Shown: piece after piece, positions 43,750 through 53,464 of the stretch
Position numbering within the stretch: position 1 is the first letter of the stretch
How the letters are laid out: each line of letters starts with the position of its first letter
DNA from: Haladaptatus sp. DYF46
GTDB lineage: Archaea > Halobacteriota > Halobacteria > Halobacteriales > Haladaptataceae
Reading direction: 5' to 3'
DNA: 64,000 nt
NCBI RefSeq assembly: GCF_021083305.1
Contig: NZ_JAJFAY010000001.1
Location: forward strand, 1,798,001 to 1,862,000
Position numbers and translations under genes: made by a program
Notes under the pieces: model-generated
Databases searched by the model: none
The model's input: the letters and a program-made list of their open reading frames with translations, nothing else
Told to the model about the DNA's origin: nothing

Positions 43750-44645
43750 ACGATTTTTCTGCCGATTTCGGCCACCGCTTCGGCGGAGTCGCCGAGAATG
43801 TAGACGATGGGTTCGATACCGTAGCCGCCGGTGTGATAGAGCACCGTCGCGTCGGGCGTCTCGTCGAGAGCCATGCCGACCGCTTCGCCGAGATTGTCGT
43901 ACTCGGCGTCGAACTCGGCGGTCGAATGACCCGCCGACTCCAGACGGGACACGATGTCGGGGTCGTACCGGACGTTGAGCGCGGCGTGTACGTCGGCACC
44001 GTGCGTTCGTGCCGCCAAGAGGATGGACGCGACGTGGCCGCTGACGCCGAACTCCGGTTCCGCCGGAATCGTCGCTCGACCTTTTACGTCGAAGATACGG
44101 CCGGGGATACCCGCCACGTCGTCGATGTTCTCGGCGTTGGGGAGACACTCACAGAGGTTCGACCCCACCGCGGGGATGAGCGACGTGAACCCGCTCGTCC
44201 CCTCCACGATGTGGACACCGCGCCGCATGGACGAGAGGACGCGTTCGGTCGCCCGAAGTTCGTCGTCGGGGTCGTGAACGTTGAAATCGCCGCCGTACCC
44301 CGCCAGTTCGGGCATCGCCTCCTCGTGCAGTTGCGCGATGAGGTCGTGGTCTTCGAGTCGGCGGATGAGTACCTCGACCTCCACCAGCGCCTGCACCTGA
44401 CTCATGCTTCCCGTCGCCAGCCCCTCGCCGATTTCGTTCACGAGACGGGCGACACGCTCGTCCTCACGGACGCGTTCGTTCTGTGCCACGTCGCCGTGTG
44501 CGTACTTCGAGACGGCGCTCTGGCTGACGCCGAGGGCGGCGGCCACGTCGCTTTGGGTCAATCCGCGTCCGCGCAGGTCCTCGGCGAGCATCGAGCGAAA
44601 CGTCGGGAGGAACTCCTCGACGACGACTTCCTCCGCGAACTTCAC
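43746..44645 (-). CDS. thiR: ThiR-type transcriptional regulator with ThiN sensor domain
   Basis: A 299-residue protein. Residues about 15-60 are an HTH ([20 protein letters not shown], then [13 protein letters not shown]). The C-terminal 170 residues form a ThiN (thiamine-phosphate synthase) domain, including [35 protein letters not shown] and [14 protein letters not shown]. In archaea such HTH-ThiN proteins repress thiamine genes when they bind thiamine phosphate. A target in this window is probably thi4. It follows dcd with a 4-nt overlap. Confidence 0.9.
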   Translation of the reverse strand: MKFAEEVVVEEFLPTFRSMLAEDLRGRGLTQSDVAAALGVSQSAVSKYAHGDVAQNERVREDERVARLVNEIGEGLATGSMSQVQALVEVEVLIRRLEDHDLIAQLHEEAMPELAGYGGDFNVHDPDDELRATERVLSSMRRGVHIVEGTSGFTSLIPAVGSNLCECLPNAENIDDVAGIPGRIFDVKGRATIPAEPEFGVSGHVASILLAARTHGADVHAALNVRYDPDIVSRLESAGHSTAEFDAEYDNLGEAVGMALDETPDATVLYHTGGYGIEPIVYILGDSAEAVAEIGRKIV

Positions 44646-45232
44646 AGTTGATCACCGCCGAACTCGTGGTCGCTGCCGATTCGGGACGCCTGCGGCCCGG
44701 CTTGGTCCTGATATTTCGACCCGCGATCCGACCCGTACGGTCGCTCCGACGGGTTCTTGAGTTCCGTGAAGATGAGCTGTGAGATTCGCGTTCCGGGTTT
44801 GAGCGCGACGGGGGCGGTGCCGAGGTTCGACAGTTCGAGCGTGATCTGCCCGCGATAGCCGGGGTCCACGACGCCCGCCGTGGCGTGGACGACGACGGCG
44901 AGTCGTCCGAGCGAGGACCGACCCTCGACGTGAGCCAGCAGGTCCGACGGAATCTCGACGCGTTCCTTCGTCGTGCCGAGGACGAAATCGCCCGGATGGA
45001 GGATGAACTCGTCGCCCTCCTCGACGACGGTTTCGGTGACGTAGCTGTCCACCTCACCCTCGCTGTCGGGGTGGATGCACGGGATGTTCGTGCGCTGGAA
45101 TTCGAGGAACTCCTCGCCGAGTCGAAGGTCGATACTCGCCGGTTGAATCTGCAAGTCGGGTTCGTCTATCGGTTCGACGACCAAATCACCGGAATCGAGA
45201 CGGCGGCTAATGTCCGCGTCGGAGAGTATCAT
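44642..45232 (-). CDS. dcd: dCTP deaminase
   Basis: A 196-residue dCTP deaminase/dUTPase-superfamily trimer. It has [20 protein letters not shown] at the start, the [10 protein letters not shown] strand, [20 protein letters not shown] and the active-site [12 protein letters not shown]. It converts dCTP to dUTP for dTTP synthesis. ATG 45232 is the family start; the upstream extension is not homologous. It is coupled to thiR by ATGA and lies 42 nt after the Yip1-like gene. Confidence 0.95.
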   Translation of the reverse strand: MILSDADISRRLDSGDLVVEPIDEPDLQIQPASIDLRLGEEFLEFQRTNIPCIHPDSEGEVDSYVTETVVEEGDEFILHPGDFVLGTTKERVEIPSDLLAHVEGRSSLGRLAVVVHATAGVVDPGYRGQITLELSNLGTAPVALKPGTRISQLIFTELKNPSERPYGSDRGSKYQDQAGPQASRIGSDHEFGGDQL

Positions 45233-45274
45233 TGTGGAAAACAGGGGTGGGGGTGTGTAAAGACCCACCGGTCA

Positions 45275-46000
45275 TCAGGCGAGCGCCGCGAGGAACGAGA
45301 GGAGGGCGATAGCTCCGGCGGAAACCGCGGCGGCCCCCGTCGAGAGCCGTCGGGCGTGTTTCAGTCCGTACGTCCAGACGACCCACTGCCACGCCGTTCC
45401 GAGCAGGGCGACGAACGCCGACCCGCCGCGTGCCGTCGCGACGAGCGATTGCAGTTGGTCGAGGAGTACCTGCGGGTCGCTTCCCGACAGGTCCGCCCCG
45501 CGGAGCGCGAGATAGAACAGTCCGATACCGACCAGCATCTGGACGAGCGACGGAAGCATCCCCCACCCGGCGACGGAGAGGGTGTTCGAGAACGACCCCT
45601 CTCCGCCCGCGACCGCCGACGCGACGTGAAGTCCGATTGCGGTGAACGGCCACGCTACGAGGACGCCGAGGAAGACGAGCGGGATTTTCTCCTGAAACTC
45701 CTTCCAGACGAGATCGCCGATGACAACCGTCTTCTGCTTCGGCCGGTCGCACTCTTCGGAGAGGTTCCCCGCGCCGTCGGTGAAGAAGTCATCGTTACAG
45801 AACGTATCGCTCGGGCGGTTCGGGTTGTCTATCTGCGTCGTTCCGGTCATTCGTTGGGTCATCGTCCACCCGACGAATCCGAAGAGGGCCGTCGAGGCCA
45901 GCGCGACGACGAGGACGACGGCGAACGCGCTCGCGAGGCGAGGCCGAGGTGAGCGTTCTTCGAAGAAGCGGTTGGGGCGGAGGAGGGCATCGGAAAGCAT
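45275..46000 (-). CDS. Yip1 family membrane protein
   Basis: A 241-residue membrane protein with five predicted helices. A soluble loop (about 55-95) carries two cysteines (TFCNDDFF and SEECDRPK) that may pair outside the cell. The helix arrangement ending in WQWVVWTYGLKHARRLSTGA fits Yip1 domains common in haloarchaea. Role unknown. ATG 46000 is chosen because earlier starts add a basic, non-membrane stretch lying under the pth2 gene. Confidence 0.82.
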   Translation of the reverse strand: MLSDALLRPNRFFEERSPRPRLASAFAVVLVVALASTALFGFVGWTMTQRMTGTTQIDNPNRPSDTFCNDDFFTDGAGNLSEECDRPKQKTVVIGDLVWKEFQEKIPLVFLGVLVAWPFTAIGLHVASAVAGGEGSFSNTLSVAGWGMLPSLVQMLVGIGLFYLALRGADLSGSDPQVLLDQLQSLVATARGGSAFVALLGTAWQWVVWTYGLKHARRLSTGAAAVSAGAIALLSFLAALA

Positions 46001-46082
46001 CGTTCCCACGTAATTGTCATCAGGTATAAGCTTTCTCGAAACGAGTAGCCAGTGTTTTGGTCCGCTACTACGACGCTCGACC

Positions 46083-46421
46083 ATGAAACAGGCCATCGTC
46101 GCCCGGACGGACATCGGAATGGGAAAGGGGAAACTCGCCGCGCAAGTGGCCCACGCCTCCCTTTCGGCGTACGAAGACACGGGACAGCGGGCGCGTAAGC
46201 GGTGGAAAGGTGAAGGCCAGAAGAAGGTCGTGTTGAAGGGCGGAAGCGAGGACGAACTGTTCCGTCTCGCGGAGAAGGCGCGGGCGGAGGGACTTCCGCA
46301 CGCCATCATCCGAGACGCCGGTCACACGCAACTCGAACCGGGCACCGTCACGGCACTCGCCGTCGGCCCCGCGGATGACGACCTCGTGGACAAGGTGACG
46401 GGCGACCTATCCCTGTATTGA
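46083..46421 (+). CDS. pth2: Peptidyl-tRNA hydrolase Pth2
   Basis: A 112-residue archaeal/eukaryotic-type Pth2. Key segments are [26 protein letters not shown] (ligand-binding N-terminus), [13 protein letters not shown] and [18 protein letters not shown]. It recycles peptidyl-tRNAs. ATG 46083 is the family start. It is divergent from the Yip1-like gene over 82 nt. Confidence 0.96.
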   Translation: MKQAIVARTDIGMGKGKLAAQVAHASLSAYEDTGQRARKRWKGEGQKKVVLKGGSEDELFRLAEKARAEGLPHAIIRDAGHTQLEPGTVTALAVGPADDDLVDKVTGDLSLY

Positions 46422-46539
46422 TACCGAGCGGTAGCCGACGAAAACATATCAATCCACAAATCTTTTACTGTCCGGGTCATTGGATACCGATAGACCACGT
46501 ACCATGTTGTCAAACACCACTGCCAATCCGTAACGGACA

Positions 46540-48135
46540 ATGGACGAATCCACCGTCAACGCAGTCCTCGATACGCTTCCGGACCTCTTCTACGTTTTCG
46601 ACGCGAGCGGAACGCTCGCCGAATGGAACGACCGCCTCGTGGAGGTGACGGGATACGACGACGACGAACTCGACGGGATGAACCCGCTCGATTTCATCCC
46701 CGAGGCGGACCACGCGGAGATAGGAACCGCCATCGACGCGGTACTCGTCGGTGACAACACCGAGACGCGCCAGTCAGCGCTCGTGACCGCGGACGGCGAG
46801 CGCGTCCCGTACGAGTTCAACGCGACGCGACTCACCGGCGAGAGTGGCGAAGTCATCGGCTTCGCCGGAACGGGTCGGAACCTCTCGAAACGTCGAAAGC
46901 GAGAACGTGCGCTTCGCCAGCAGCGCGACGAATTGGAGACGCTGAATCGCCTCAACGAACTCGTCCGCGAGGTCGTTCACGAACTCGTCGGCGCGGCCAC
47001 GCGCGAGGAGATAGAGGAAACCGTGTGTCGCCGACTCGCCGACTCCGACCTCTATCGGTTCGCGTGGGTCGGCGACCACGACCTCGTCGAAGACGGTATC
47101 GTTCCTCGAACGCTCGCCGGGGAGGACCAGGCATTCCAGGAACTCGTCGGAGAGGTCGAGAGGGAGAACAAGGTATGGGAACGCCCTGCGACGAGGGCCT
47201 TTCGGACGGGACGGCACGTCGTCGTTCGCGATTTCGCCCGCACTCCCATCCTCACCGACCGTCTTCGGGAGCGAGGGTTGGAACGCGGACTCCGTTCGGG
47301 AATAGCGGTCCCGCTCTCGTACAAGCAGACGAGATACGGCGTTCTGGTGGTGTATGCGACACGGACCAACGCGTTCAGCGAGCGGGAAGTCGCCGGGTTC
47401 GACACGCTCGGCGAACTCGTCGGGTTCGCCATCAACGCGGCCGAGAACAAGAAACTCCTCGCGACGGACCAAGCGGCCGTCGAACTGATGTTCCGCGTCA
47501 CGGACGACGAAGCACTGCTGGCCGATTTGTCGCGCCGAATCGACTGCACGCTCGTCCTCGACGGTACCGTTCCGACGTCCGACGGTCAGTACCTCTACTA
47601 CGTTCGCGTCGAGGACGCACGACCGGAACGGGTGGCGGATGCGGCGGCGGCGCTCTCGACCGTGGACGATTCGCGCGTCGTCTGGATTCACGACGAGGAA
47701 GGTTTACTCGTGTTGAACGTCTCCTCGTCGCTCGTCGAGAGCTTCATCGAATCCAGTGCGAAGGTCGTGACGGCGGAGGCACACGGAGGAACCGAGGACG
47801 TCGTGGTGGAGGTAGCACGCGAAACCAACATTCGAACGTTGCTGGAGTCGATTCGGACGTCGTTCCCCGATATCGAACTCGTCGCAAAACGGGACGTAGA
47901 GCGGTCCGAGCAGTCTAAGCGTGGGTTTCAGGACGACTTTTCCGCGGAACTCACCGACAGACAGCGGTCCGCGTTCCGTGCCGCCTATTTGGCGGGGTAC
48001 TACGACTGGCCGCGCGAGAGTACGGCGGAACAGGTCGCCGAGTCGATGGGAATCGCACCCGCGACGCTCCATCAGCACCTTCGGAAGGCGGAGGGAAAAC
48101 TCGCATCGGCGTTTTTCAGCAGCCTGAGGGACTGA
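46540..48135 (+). CDS. PAS-GAF-HTH regulator, bacterioopsin activator (Bat) type
   Basis: A 531-residue regulator. A PAS domain (about 5-118: DALPDLFYVFDASGT-like start, FIPEADHAEIGTAI) is followed by a short coiled coil, a GAF domain (about 148-305: RHVVVRDFARTPIL, AVPLSYKQTRYGVLVVYA), the Bat-associated domain (about 315-465) and a C-terminal HTH_10 (474-528: LTDRQRSAFRAAYLAGYYDW). Such proteins activate genes in response to redox or light. No opsin gene is in the window, so the target is unknown. Confidence 0.92.
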   Translation: MDESTVNAVLDTLPDLFYVFDASGTLAEWNDRLVEVTGYDDDELDGMNPLDFIPEADHAEIGTAIDAVLVGDNTETRQSALVTADGERVPYEFNATRLTGESGEVIGFAGTGRNLSKRRKRERALRQQRDELETLNRLNELVREVVHELVGAATREEIEETVCRRLADSDLYRFAWVGDHDLVEDGIVPRTLAGEDQAFQELVGEVERENKVWERPATRAFRTGRHVVVRDFARTPILTDRLRERGLERGLRSGIAVPLSYKQTRYGVLVVYATRTNAFSEREVAGFDTLGELVGFAINAAENKKLLATDQAAVELMFRVTDDEALLADLSRRIDCTLVLDGTVPTSDGQYLYYVRVEDARPERVADAAAALSTVDDSRVVWIHDEEGLLVLNVSSSLVESFIESSAKVVTAEAHGGTEDVVVEVARETNIRTLLESIRTSFPDIELVAKRDVERSEQSKRGFQDDFSAELTDRQRSAFRAAYLAGYYDWPRESTAEQVAESMGIAPATLHQHLRKAEGKLASAFFSSLRD

Positions 48136-48219
48136 TTCGAGGGATGCGAAGAGAGAACCCTCGATAGCCAACGTACGTAGGTACTGCGTACTTGCCCTCG
48201 ACGTACCACTACATCACCA

Positions 48220-48579
48220 ATGGAGAGAGAGACAGAAGTCCACACATCGCCGCCGAGCGAGAGAACCGAAATATCCGTCGAAGCTATATTCGACACCCTC
48301 AGCAGTCCGTACCGACGATACGTTCTCTCGTATCTTTCCGACGCGACGACGCCGACGACCATCGGTGACCTCGCGTATCACGTCGCGGCGTGGGAGGAAG
48401 AAACCAGTATCGCCGACGTGTCCGACGAGGAGGCGACCGAAGCCGAGATACTGTTGTATCACGTCCACCTGCCGAAGTTAACGTCCGTCGGACTCGTCAG
48501 CTACGACGCCGAGTCGGGAGCGGTCACCCCCGAGGAGGGCATCGAGTTGGCGACGGACTGCATTCCCGCCGGAGAGTAG
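48220..48579 (+). CDS. DUF7344 winged-helix protein, soluble
   Basis: A 119-residue winged-helix protein. FDTLSSPYRRYVLSYLSDAT, IGDLAYHVAAWEEET and ILLYHVHLPKLTSVGLVSYD are the conserved elements of a haloarchaeal HTH family (DUF7344). It is probably DNA-binding, with no membrane segment. A second, membrane-anchored copy is at 62879-63424. A TACGTA-rich inverted pattern lies about 50 nt upstream (48170-48195). Confidence 0.87.
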   Translation: MERETEVHTSPPSERTEISVEAIFDTLSSPYRRYVLSYLSDATTPTTIGDLAYHVAAWEEETSIADVSDEEATEAEILLYHVHLPKLTSVGLVSYDAESGAVTPEEGIELATDCIPAGE

Positions 48580-48616
48580 GGTTTTTTAATCCCGTTCGGA
48601 CCGAAGGGCCGAACGA

Positions 48617-49942
48617 ATGCGCGAGGCACATCCCATCGAGGCAGCGGTCGGCATGGAGTATTACGTCAGCGACGAGGACGGCGTGGGGGGGACCCTCCGC
48701 GAGACGAACGAAGATTTCAGGGTGCGGGAGATAGAGGGGTTCGACGCCGACCCCCTCGACGCCGACACGGGATCGTACCCGTATCTCGTGGTCCGTGCGA
48801 CCCTCCACGGATGGGACACCAACGACTTCGCCCGAAGCCTCTCCAGCGCGCTCGGAATCAGCCGTGAGCGCGTGTCGTGGGCCGGAACGAAGGACAAGCG
48901 CGCGGTGACGACCCAACTGTTCAGCCTCCGGAAAGTGGACCCCGACGACCTGCCGGAGATGCGCGCCGCCGAACTCGAACCGGTCGGCCGGGCCGGGCGG
49001 GAACTGTTGTTCGGCGACCTCGTGGGGAACGAGTTCGAAATCACCGTCACGAACCCCGACCACCCGGAAAACGCCGACGAAATCGCGACCCAACTACGCG
49101 AGTTCGCCGGCGGGAACGATACGCTCGCGGTTCCCAACTTCTTCGGCCAACAGCGGTTCGGCAGTCTCCGACCGGTGACGCACGAAGTCGGCCTCCACGT
49201 CGTCCGCGAGGAGTGGGAGGAGGCGGTGATGGCCTACGTCGGCAACCCGTTCGAGACGGAACCCGACGACACGCGCGAGGCCCGCAAACGCGTCGAGGAA
49301 CTCGCACCGGACTGGGACGCCGTTCTCGACGCCCTGCCGAAACGACTCGGGTTCGAGCGCTCGATGGCCCACCGCCTCGTGGAGAACGGCGGCACCGAAC
49401 CGGCGGACTTCCGGGACGCGCTCGAATCGCTGCCGACGAACCTCCAGCGGTTGCTGGTGAACGCCGCCCAGTCGTACGTCTTCAACCGAATCCTGAGCGA
49501 GCGACTTCGGCGGGGGCTTCCGTTTGACAAACCGATCGCGGGCGACGTGGTGTGTTTCGCGGAGTCGGTCGACGGCCTGACCGTCCCCGACGTGGACCGC
49601 CAGCAGAACGTGAGCGAGAAGCGCGTTCGGACCATCGAGCGCCACTGTCGGCGCGGCCGGGCGTTCGTCACCGCGCCGCTGGTCGGTACCGAGACGGAAC
49701 TGGCGGACGGCGAGCAGGGAGACATCGAACGCGCCGTCCTCGACGAATTCGACCTCGAACCACACGAATTCAATCTGCCCGGTGAGTTCCATTCGACCGG
49801 CACCCGTCGGGCAATACTTCTCGGCAGCGAGTTTTCGCTCTCCCACGACCCGCTCTCGTTTTCGTTCGTGCTCCCCTCCGGGTCGTACGCCACCGTCTTC
49901 CTGCGGGAGTTCCTGAAGGCGAATCCGCTCGAAATGGGGTAG
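48617..49942 (+). CDS. truD: tRNA pseudouridine(13) synthase TruD
   Basis: A 441-residue TruD. The catalytic Asp93 is in [30 protein letters not shown] and the [11 protein letters not shown] region are family signatures. It converts U13 in tRNA (and other positions in archaea). The length is normal for archaeal TruD. A T6 tract (48582-48587) before the gene may terminate the DUF7344 transcript. Confidence 0.96.
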   Translation: MREAHPIEAAVGMEYYVSDEDGVGGTLRETNEDFRVREIEGFDADPLDADTGSYPYLVVRATLHGWDTNDFARSLSSALGISRERVSWAGTKDKRAVTTQLFSLRKVDPDDLPEMRAAELEPVGRAGRELLFGDLVGNEFEITVTNPDHPENADEIATQLREFAGGNDTLAVPNFFGQQRFGSLRPVTHEVGLHVVREEWEEAVMAYVGNPFETEPDDTREARKRVEELAPDWDAVLDALPKRLGFERSMAHRLVENGGTEPADFRDALESLPTNLQRLLVNAAQSYVFNRILSERLRRGLPFDKPIAGDVVCFAESVDGLTVPDVDRQQNVSEKRVRTIERHCRRGRAFVTAPLVGTETELADGEQGDIERAVLDEFDLEPHEFNLPGEFHSTGTRRAILLGSEFSLSHDPLSFSFVLPSGSYATVFLREFLKANPLEMG

Positions 49943-50032
49943 GGCCGACACGGCCCGGCGGGAGTGGAACGCGCCACGACTCGGCACGTGTATAATTCTT
50001 CACCGAACTCTCATCTACGGTCCCGAGCGAAT

Positions 50033-51184
50033 ATGGTCGAGAGGGGTGTTGTGGCATCGATGACAGGTCGAACGGGGTTCACCGCACTGCTCGGCGCACT
50101 GCTTTTCGTTTCGCTGGCCGTCACCCCCGTACTCGCACAGGAGGCGGGCGACGGTGGCGAAGGAGCGATGGTGACGGGTATTCCGGCCGTCGTGGTCTTC
50201 ATCGCCGGGGCGGCGCTGTTGGTCTACAGCGTCGAGAAACTCATCGGCTTTCTCACCAAGGCCGCGGTCGGACTCGACCTGTCGCTGTTCGTCCTCGCCA
50301 TCCTGTTCACCGGCATCGAGTTCGACGACGTGGTCTTCGGGGTCGCGACGAACGTCGAGAACCTGAACGGTGTGGCGCTCGGAATCGTGTTCGGAACCGC
50401 GCTCTCCTTGACGGGAATCACGCTCGCGCTGGCAGCCATCGTCTCACCCTTCGAGGTGGAGGTTCCCCGCGACTATCTCGTCCTGTTCGCGCTCTCGCCG
50501 CTCGTGATGGTGCCGTTCGTGTTGTCCGGCGGGGTGACGCCCGTCGATGGCGTCGTCCTCGTCGCCCTCTTCGTCGCCGTCTTCGGCTACATCGTCTACC
50601 GGGAGTCGGACCGGAATACGCCAGTGTTCCGGGATACGGAGGTCCAAGAGATGTTGGACGGTGGTGTCGTTCGACCCGTCGCGGACGACATTCCGTTCGT
50701 TCCCGAGCGCGAGTTGCCGGGAGTCGCGTGGTTGGGTCTCTCGATTCTCGCGCTGGTCGGACTCATCATCGGTGCCTCGGCGATGTCGATAGGGACCGAA
50801 GGGGTCATCACCACCTACGGAATCGAGGACACGGTGTTCGGGGCCACCATCGCGACGGCCGTGCTGACCGTCGAAGATCTCTTTCTGACCGTCGAACCCG
50901 TCCGTCGCGGCGCACCCGAAATCGGCATCGGCAACGTCGTCGGAAGCGTCCTCTTTTCGGTCACGGGGAAAATCGGCATCATCGCGCTCGCCGGGAGCGT
51001 CGGCATCGGGTCGTCCGTCCTCGTCTGGCACCTCCCCATCCTCGTCATCGGAACCCTGCTGGCGGCGTACTTCATCTCGACAGGGCACCTCAAAGCGTGG
51101 CACGGGTACGTCCTCCTCGGCCTGTACGTCGTCTACTGGGTCGTCAGTTTCGCGGCCTTCGGTGGCGCGCCGATAGAGGTGTGA
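50033..51184 (+). CDS. Sodium/calcium exchanger-like membrane protein (CaCA superfamily, divergent)
   Basis: A 383-residue protein. A signal-like helix (about 12-35) ends in VLAQEAGDGGEG, then ten membrane helices form two inverted halves of CaCA type. The alpha-repeats are recognisable (GIEFDDVVFGVATNVENLNG and ATAVLTVEDLFLTVEPVRRG with GNVVGSVLF), but the canonical TSLPEL ion-binding motif is replaced by GIEFDD and TVEDLF. Ion selectivity may therefore differ. A TATA (TATAATT, 49991-49997) places transcription just before ATG 50033; ATG 50060 is an alternative. Confidence 0.85.
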   Translation: MVERGVVASMTGRTGFTALLGALLFVSLAVTPVLAQEAGDGGEGAMVTGIPAVVVFIAGAALLVYSVEKLIGFLTKAAVGLDLSLFVLAILFTGIEFDDVVFGVATNVENLNGVALGIVFGTALSLTGITLALAAIVSPFEVEVPRDYLVLFALSPLVMVPFVLSGGVTPVDGVVLVALFVAVFGYIVYRESDRNTPVFRDTEVQEMLDGGVVRPVADDIPFVPERELPGVAWLGLSILALVGLIIGASAMSIGTEGVITTYGIEDTVFGATIATAVLTVEDLFLTVEPVRRGAPEIGIGNVVGSVLFSVTGKIGIIALAGSVGIGSSVLVWHLPILVIGTLLAAYFISTGHLKAWHGYVLLGLYVVYWVVSFAAFGGAPIEV

Positions 51185-51187
51185 CGT

Positions 51188-52570
51188 CTACTCCTCCGGG
51201 ACGGTGCGTCCGAGCAGGAACGCGGGCAGACCGATCAACGAGACAAAGACGAGGACGTACACGAGCAAGAAGAGGGTGAACAGGAGGTCGTTCGGACCCC
51301 TGACGCGGGTTATCGAGGTCGTCAATGCGAGTACGACGGCGAGCGCGGCAGGCGGAGCGCCGAGGGCCAGTCTCCGATGCCGACGAACCGCGGCGGCGTA
51401 CCCGACCGCGGTCATGAACGACGCCAGAAGGACCGAAAACGCCCCGAACAGGAATTTACGGGTCGCGTACGGGTTCGACGCGAAGAGCCGGGCCGCGACG
51501 GGCGAGTCGACAGCGATAGCCGCCACCATCGCCGCACAGAGGCCGACCAGCCACGCGAGAAGGACGGCGGCCACCGTGCGGTAAAACGTCGGACGGGCGT
51601 CGCTGAACGCCAGCAGGCCGAGGACGACGTAGGTCCCGCCCGCGACGACGAGGGCCATCGAGTAGCCCGAGACGGCGTCGGTCAACCGAACGGTCCCGAC
51701 GAGCAGCGCGAGGACGCCGAGGACGAAAACGACAACCGCGACCAAACGAGACGGTCGTTCGTTTCGACTTCCCTCTCGACCACCGAGTCGAACGAATCCG
51801 GCGAGGAGGCCAAACAGAACGCCCGCCGGGAGGAGGACGTCCAAGAGGAGGTTGAGAGCGATGTCGTCGAGGAGTGGCTGCGTTACTGCCACGAGGCTCC
51901 ACGCTTCGCCGGAAATCCCGCCCGACCCCGCGAACGCGACGAACGGGCCGTCCCCGACGTCGCTGAAGGCGGTCACGGTGAACGAGTTGCCGTCCACGCT
52001 TGCACCGCGCGGCGCGCGGGTGACGACGGTCCCCGGCGGTCCGACCACGGTCAGACGGTCGGCACCGAGTCCGGAAATAGATCCCTCGCGCGCGTGTCGA
52101 AACCCGTCGAACCTGACGACGCCGCCGGGTGCCGTCGCGGCGGCGGTCGTCCGATAGCGAAGGACGACCGTTTTGGTTCCGACGACGCGGGCGTCGAGGA
52201 ACGTTTCGGGTTCGAGGGAGGAACCCGGACCGGCGTTCTCGGCGATTTCGTCGAGCATCCATCCGTTCTCGCGGAAGTACCGCGCCGTTTCCTCGCTCGC
52301 AAGCCGGTTTTCCACCGCCCACGTCGCGGTGCCGTTATCGTGAACGCGAATCGTCGCGGTGCTGTGTTCGACGCCGAACGTCACGTTTTGGACGCCGTTG
52401 GTTTCGCCGTACCACCGTGCTTCTTCGGTGAAGCTACCACCACACGGGCCGCAGAACGGTTCCGGCGGTGGTGCACTCGCCGCGGGCGTCGCGGCGAACG
52501 ACACGAGGATCGACAGGAGGGCGAGGAGAACGAGAAGCGACCGCTCGGACGGGACCGTTCGGGGACGCAT
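51188..52570 (-). CDS. Exported/polytopic membrane protein, unknown function
   Basis: A 460-residue protein. It has a signal peptide (about 10-33), an extracytoplasmic domain of about 200 residues starting with a Cys pair (PEPFCGPCGGSF), then about seven to eight membrane helices (about 235-455). The outer domain is beta-rich (ATIRVHDNGTATWAVENRL). I recall similar haloarchaeal proteins, but no assigned function. The stop lies 3 nt from the stop of the exchanger gene (convergent). Confidence 0.82.
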   Translation of the reverse strand: MRPRTVPSERSLLVLLALLSILVSFAATPAASAPPPEPFCGPCGGSFTEEARWYGETNGVQNVTFGVEHSTATIRVHDNGTATWAVENRLASEETARYFRENGWMLDEIAENAGPGSSLEPETFLDARVVGTKTVVLRYRTTAAATAPGGVVRFDGFRHAREGSISGLGADRLTVVGPPGTVVTRAPRGASVDGNSFTVTAFSDVGDGPFVAFAGSGGISGEAWSLVAVTQPLLDDIALNLLLDVLLPAGVLFGLLAGFVRLGGREGSRNERPSRLVAVVVFVLGVLALLVGTVRLTDAVSGYSMALVVAGGTYVVLGLLAFSDARPTFYRTVAAVLLAWLVGLCAAMVAAIAVDSPVAARLFASNPYATRKFLFGAFSVLLASFMTAVGYAAAVRRHRRLALGAPPAALAVVLALTTSITRVRGPNDLLFTLFLLVYVLVFVSLIGLPAFLLGRTVPEE

Positions 52571-52664
52571 ACCCGTAGTTGTCTCCCATCCGATATTTTT
52601 CTTTCCCTCACCGAAACCGCGGCCGAAACGCCGAGGTTAAACGCCATGATCGGGAAAGACGCGT

Positions 52665-53381
52665 ATGAACTGTCGGCAGTGTGCGTCCTCGCTCGAACGC
52701 CCGGGCGACTACTGTCTCGTCTGCCGGACGCGGAACGCCGACTCCGTCGTCCTCGCCGTGACCCGCGACCACGCCGACATCACGATGCTGCGCGACGAAA
52801 CCGTGGTCGGGAAGACGGGCGTCAGCACCACGCCCGAGGAGGGCGAAACCGAGGTGGTCGAACTCCGCAACTTCGCGGGACGCATCGCCGACGAAGTGCG
52901 ACGAAAACACCCCGAGGACGTGTACGCGGCGGGCGACCGCGACGTGATTCGCGCCGTCCGCGCCCAGCTCCACCACGATTTCTACCGCGTCGGCGACGAG
53001 AACCCCGTCGAGGAGGTGCTGGCGCGGCGCGGCGAGCGCTCGCTCGAAGTCGTGGACCGCGATCCGGGCGAGAAGATCGGCGGGAGTCACACCACGCTCA
53101 TCGGCAATCGGGACGGCATGCGCGCCATTCGGGAGGTCGCCTGCCACCCGCACGTCAAGAAGGTCATCCCCGGCCCCATCAACGCGGGCGGGGCGAGTTC
53201 CGACTCCGGCGTCCGCGCCAAGGCCACCCGCGCCGACGAGAACGGCAACGTCCGCCTCCTCCTCCGCGACGGGTCCAGCGTGCAGGAAAACCGCGTCGTC
53301 ACCACCGCCATGGACCGCGACCTCGGCGAGCGAATTCGGGAGGACCTGAACGAAGCCCTCCAAGAGAGCGGCTTTCGGTGA
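52665..53381 (+). CDS. DUF2103 zinc-ribbon protein
   Basis: A 238-residue protein. The N-terminal zinc ribbon is MNCRQCASSLERPGDYCLVC (Cys3, Cys6, Cys17, Cys20). A second conserved domain has GGSHTTLIGNRDGMRAI and HPHVKKVIPGPINAGGASSD. This matches DUF2103, described as a predicted archaeal metal-binding protein. A nucleic-acid role is plausible because of the ribbon. The next feature downstream is the non-coding foldback element. Confidence 0.88.
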   Translation: MNCRQCASSLERPGDYCLVCRTRNADSVVLAVTRDHADITMLRDETVVGKTGVSTTPEEGETEVVELRNFAGRIADEVRRKHPEDVYAAGDRDVIRAVRAQLHHDFYRVGDENPVEEVLARRGERSLEVVDRDPGEKIGGSHTTLIGNRDGMRAIREVACHPHVKKVIPGPINAGGASSDSGVRAKATRADENGNVRLLLRDGSSVQENRVVTTAMDRDLGERIREDLNEALQESGFR

Positions 53382-53464
53382 CGGGGAAGGGAACGGAATC
53401 ACTCCGAACGCTCGGTACGATATGGTTTTGCTTCCGAAATAGTGACCGAAATTACTGAAAGGCA

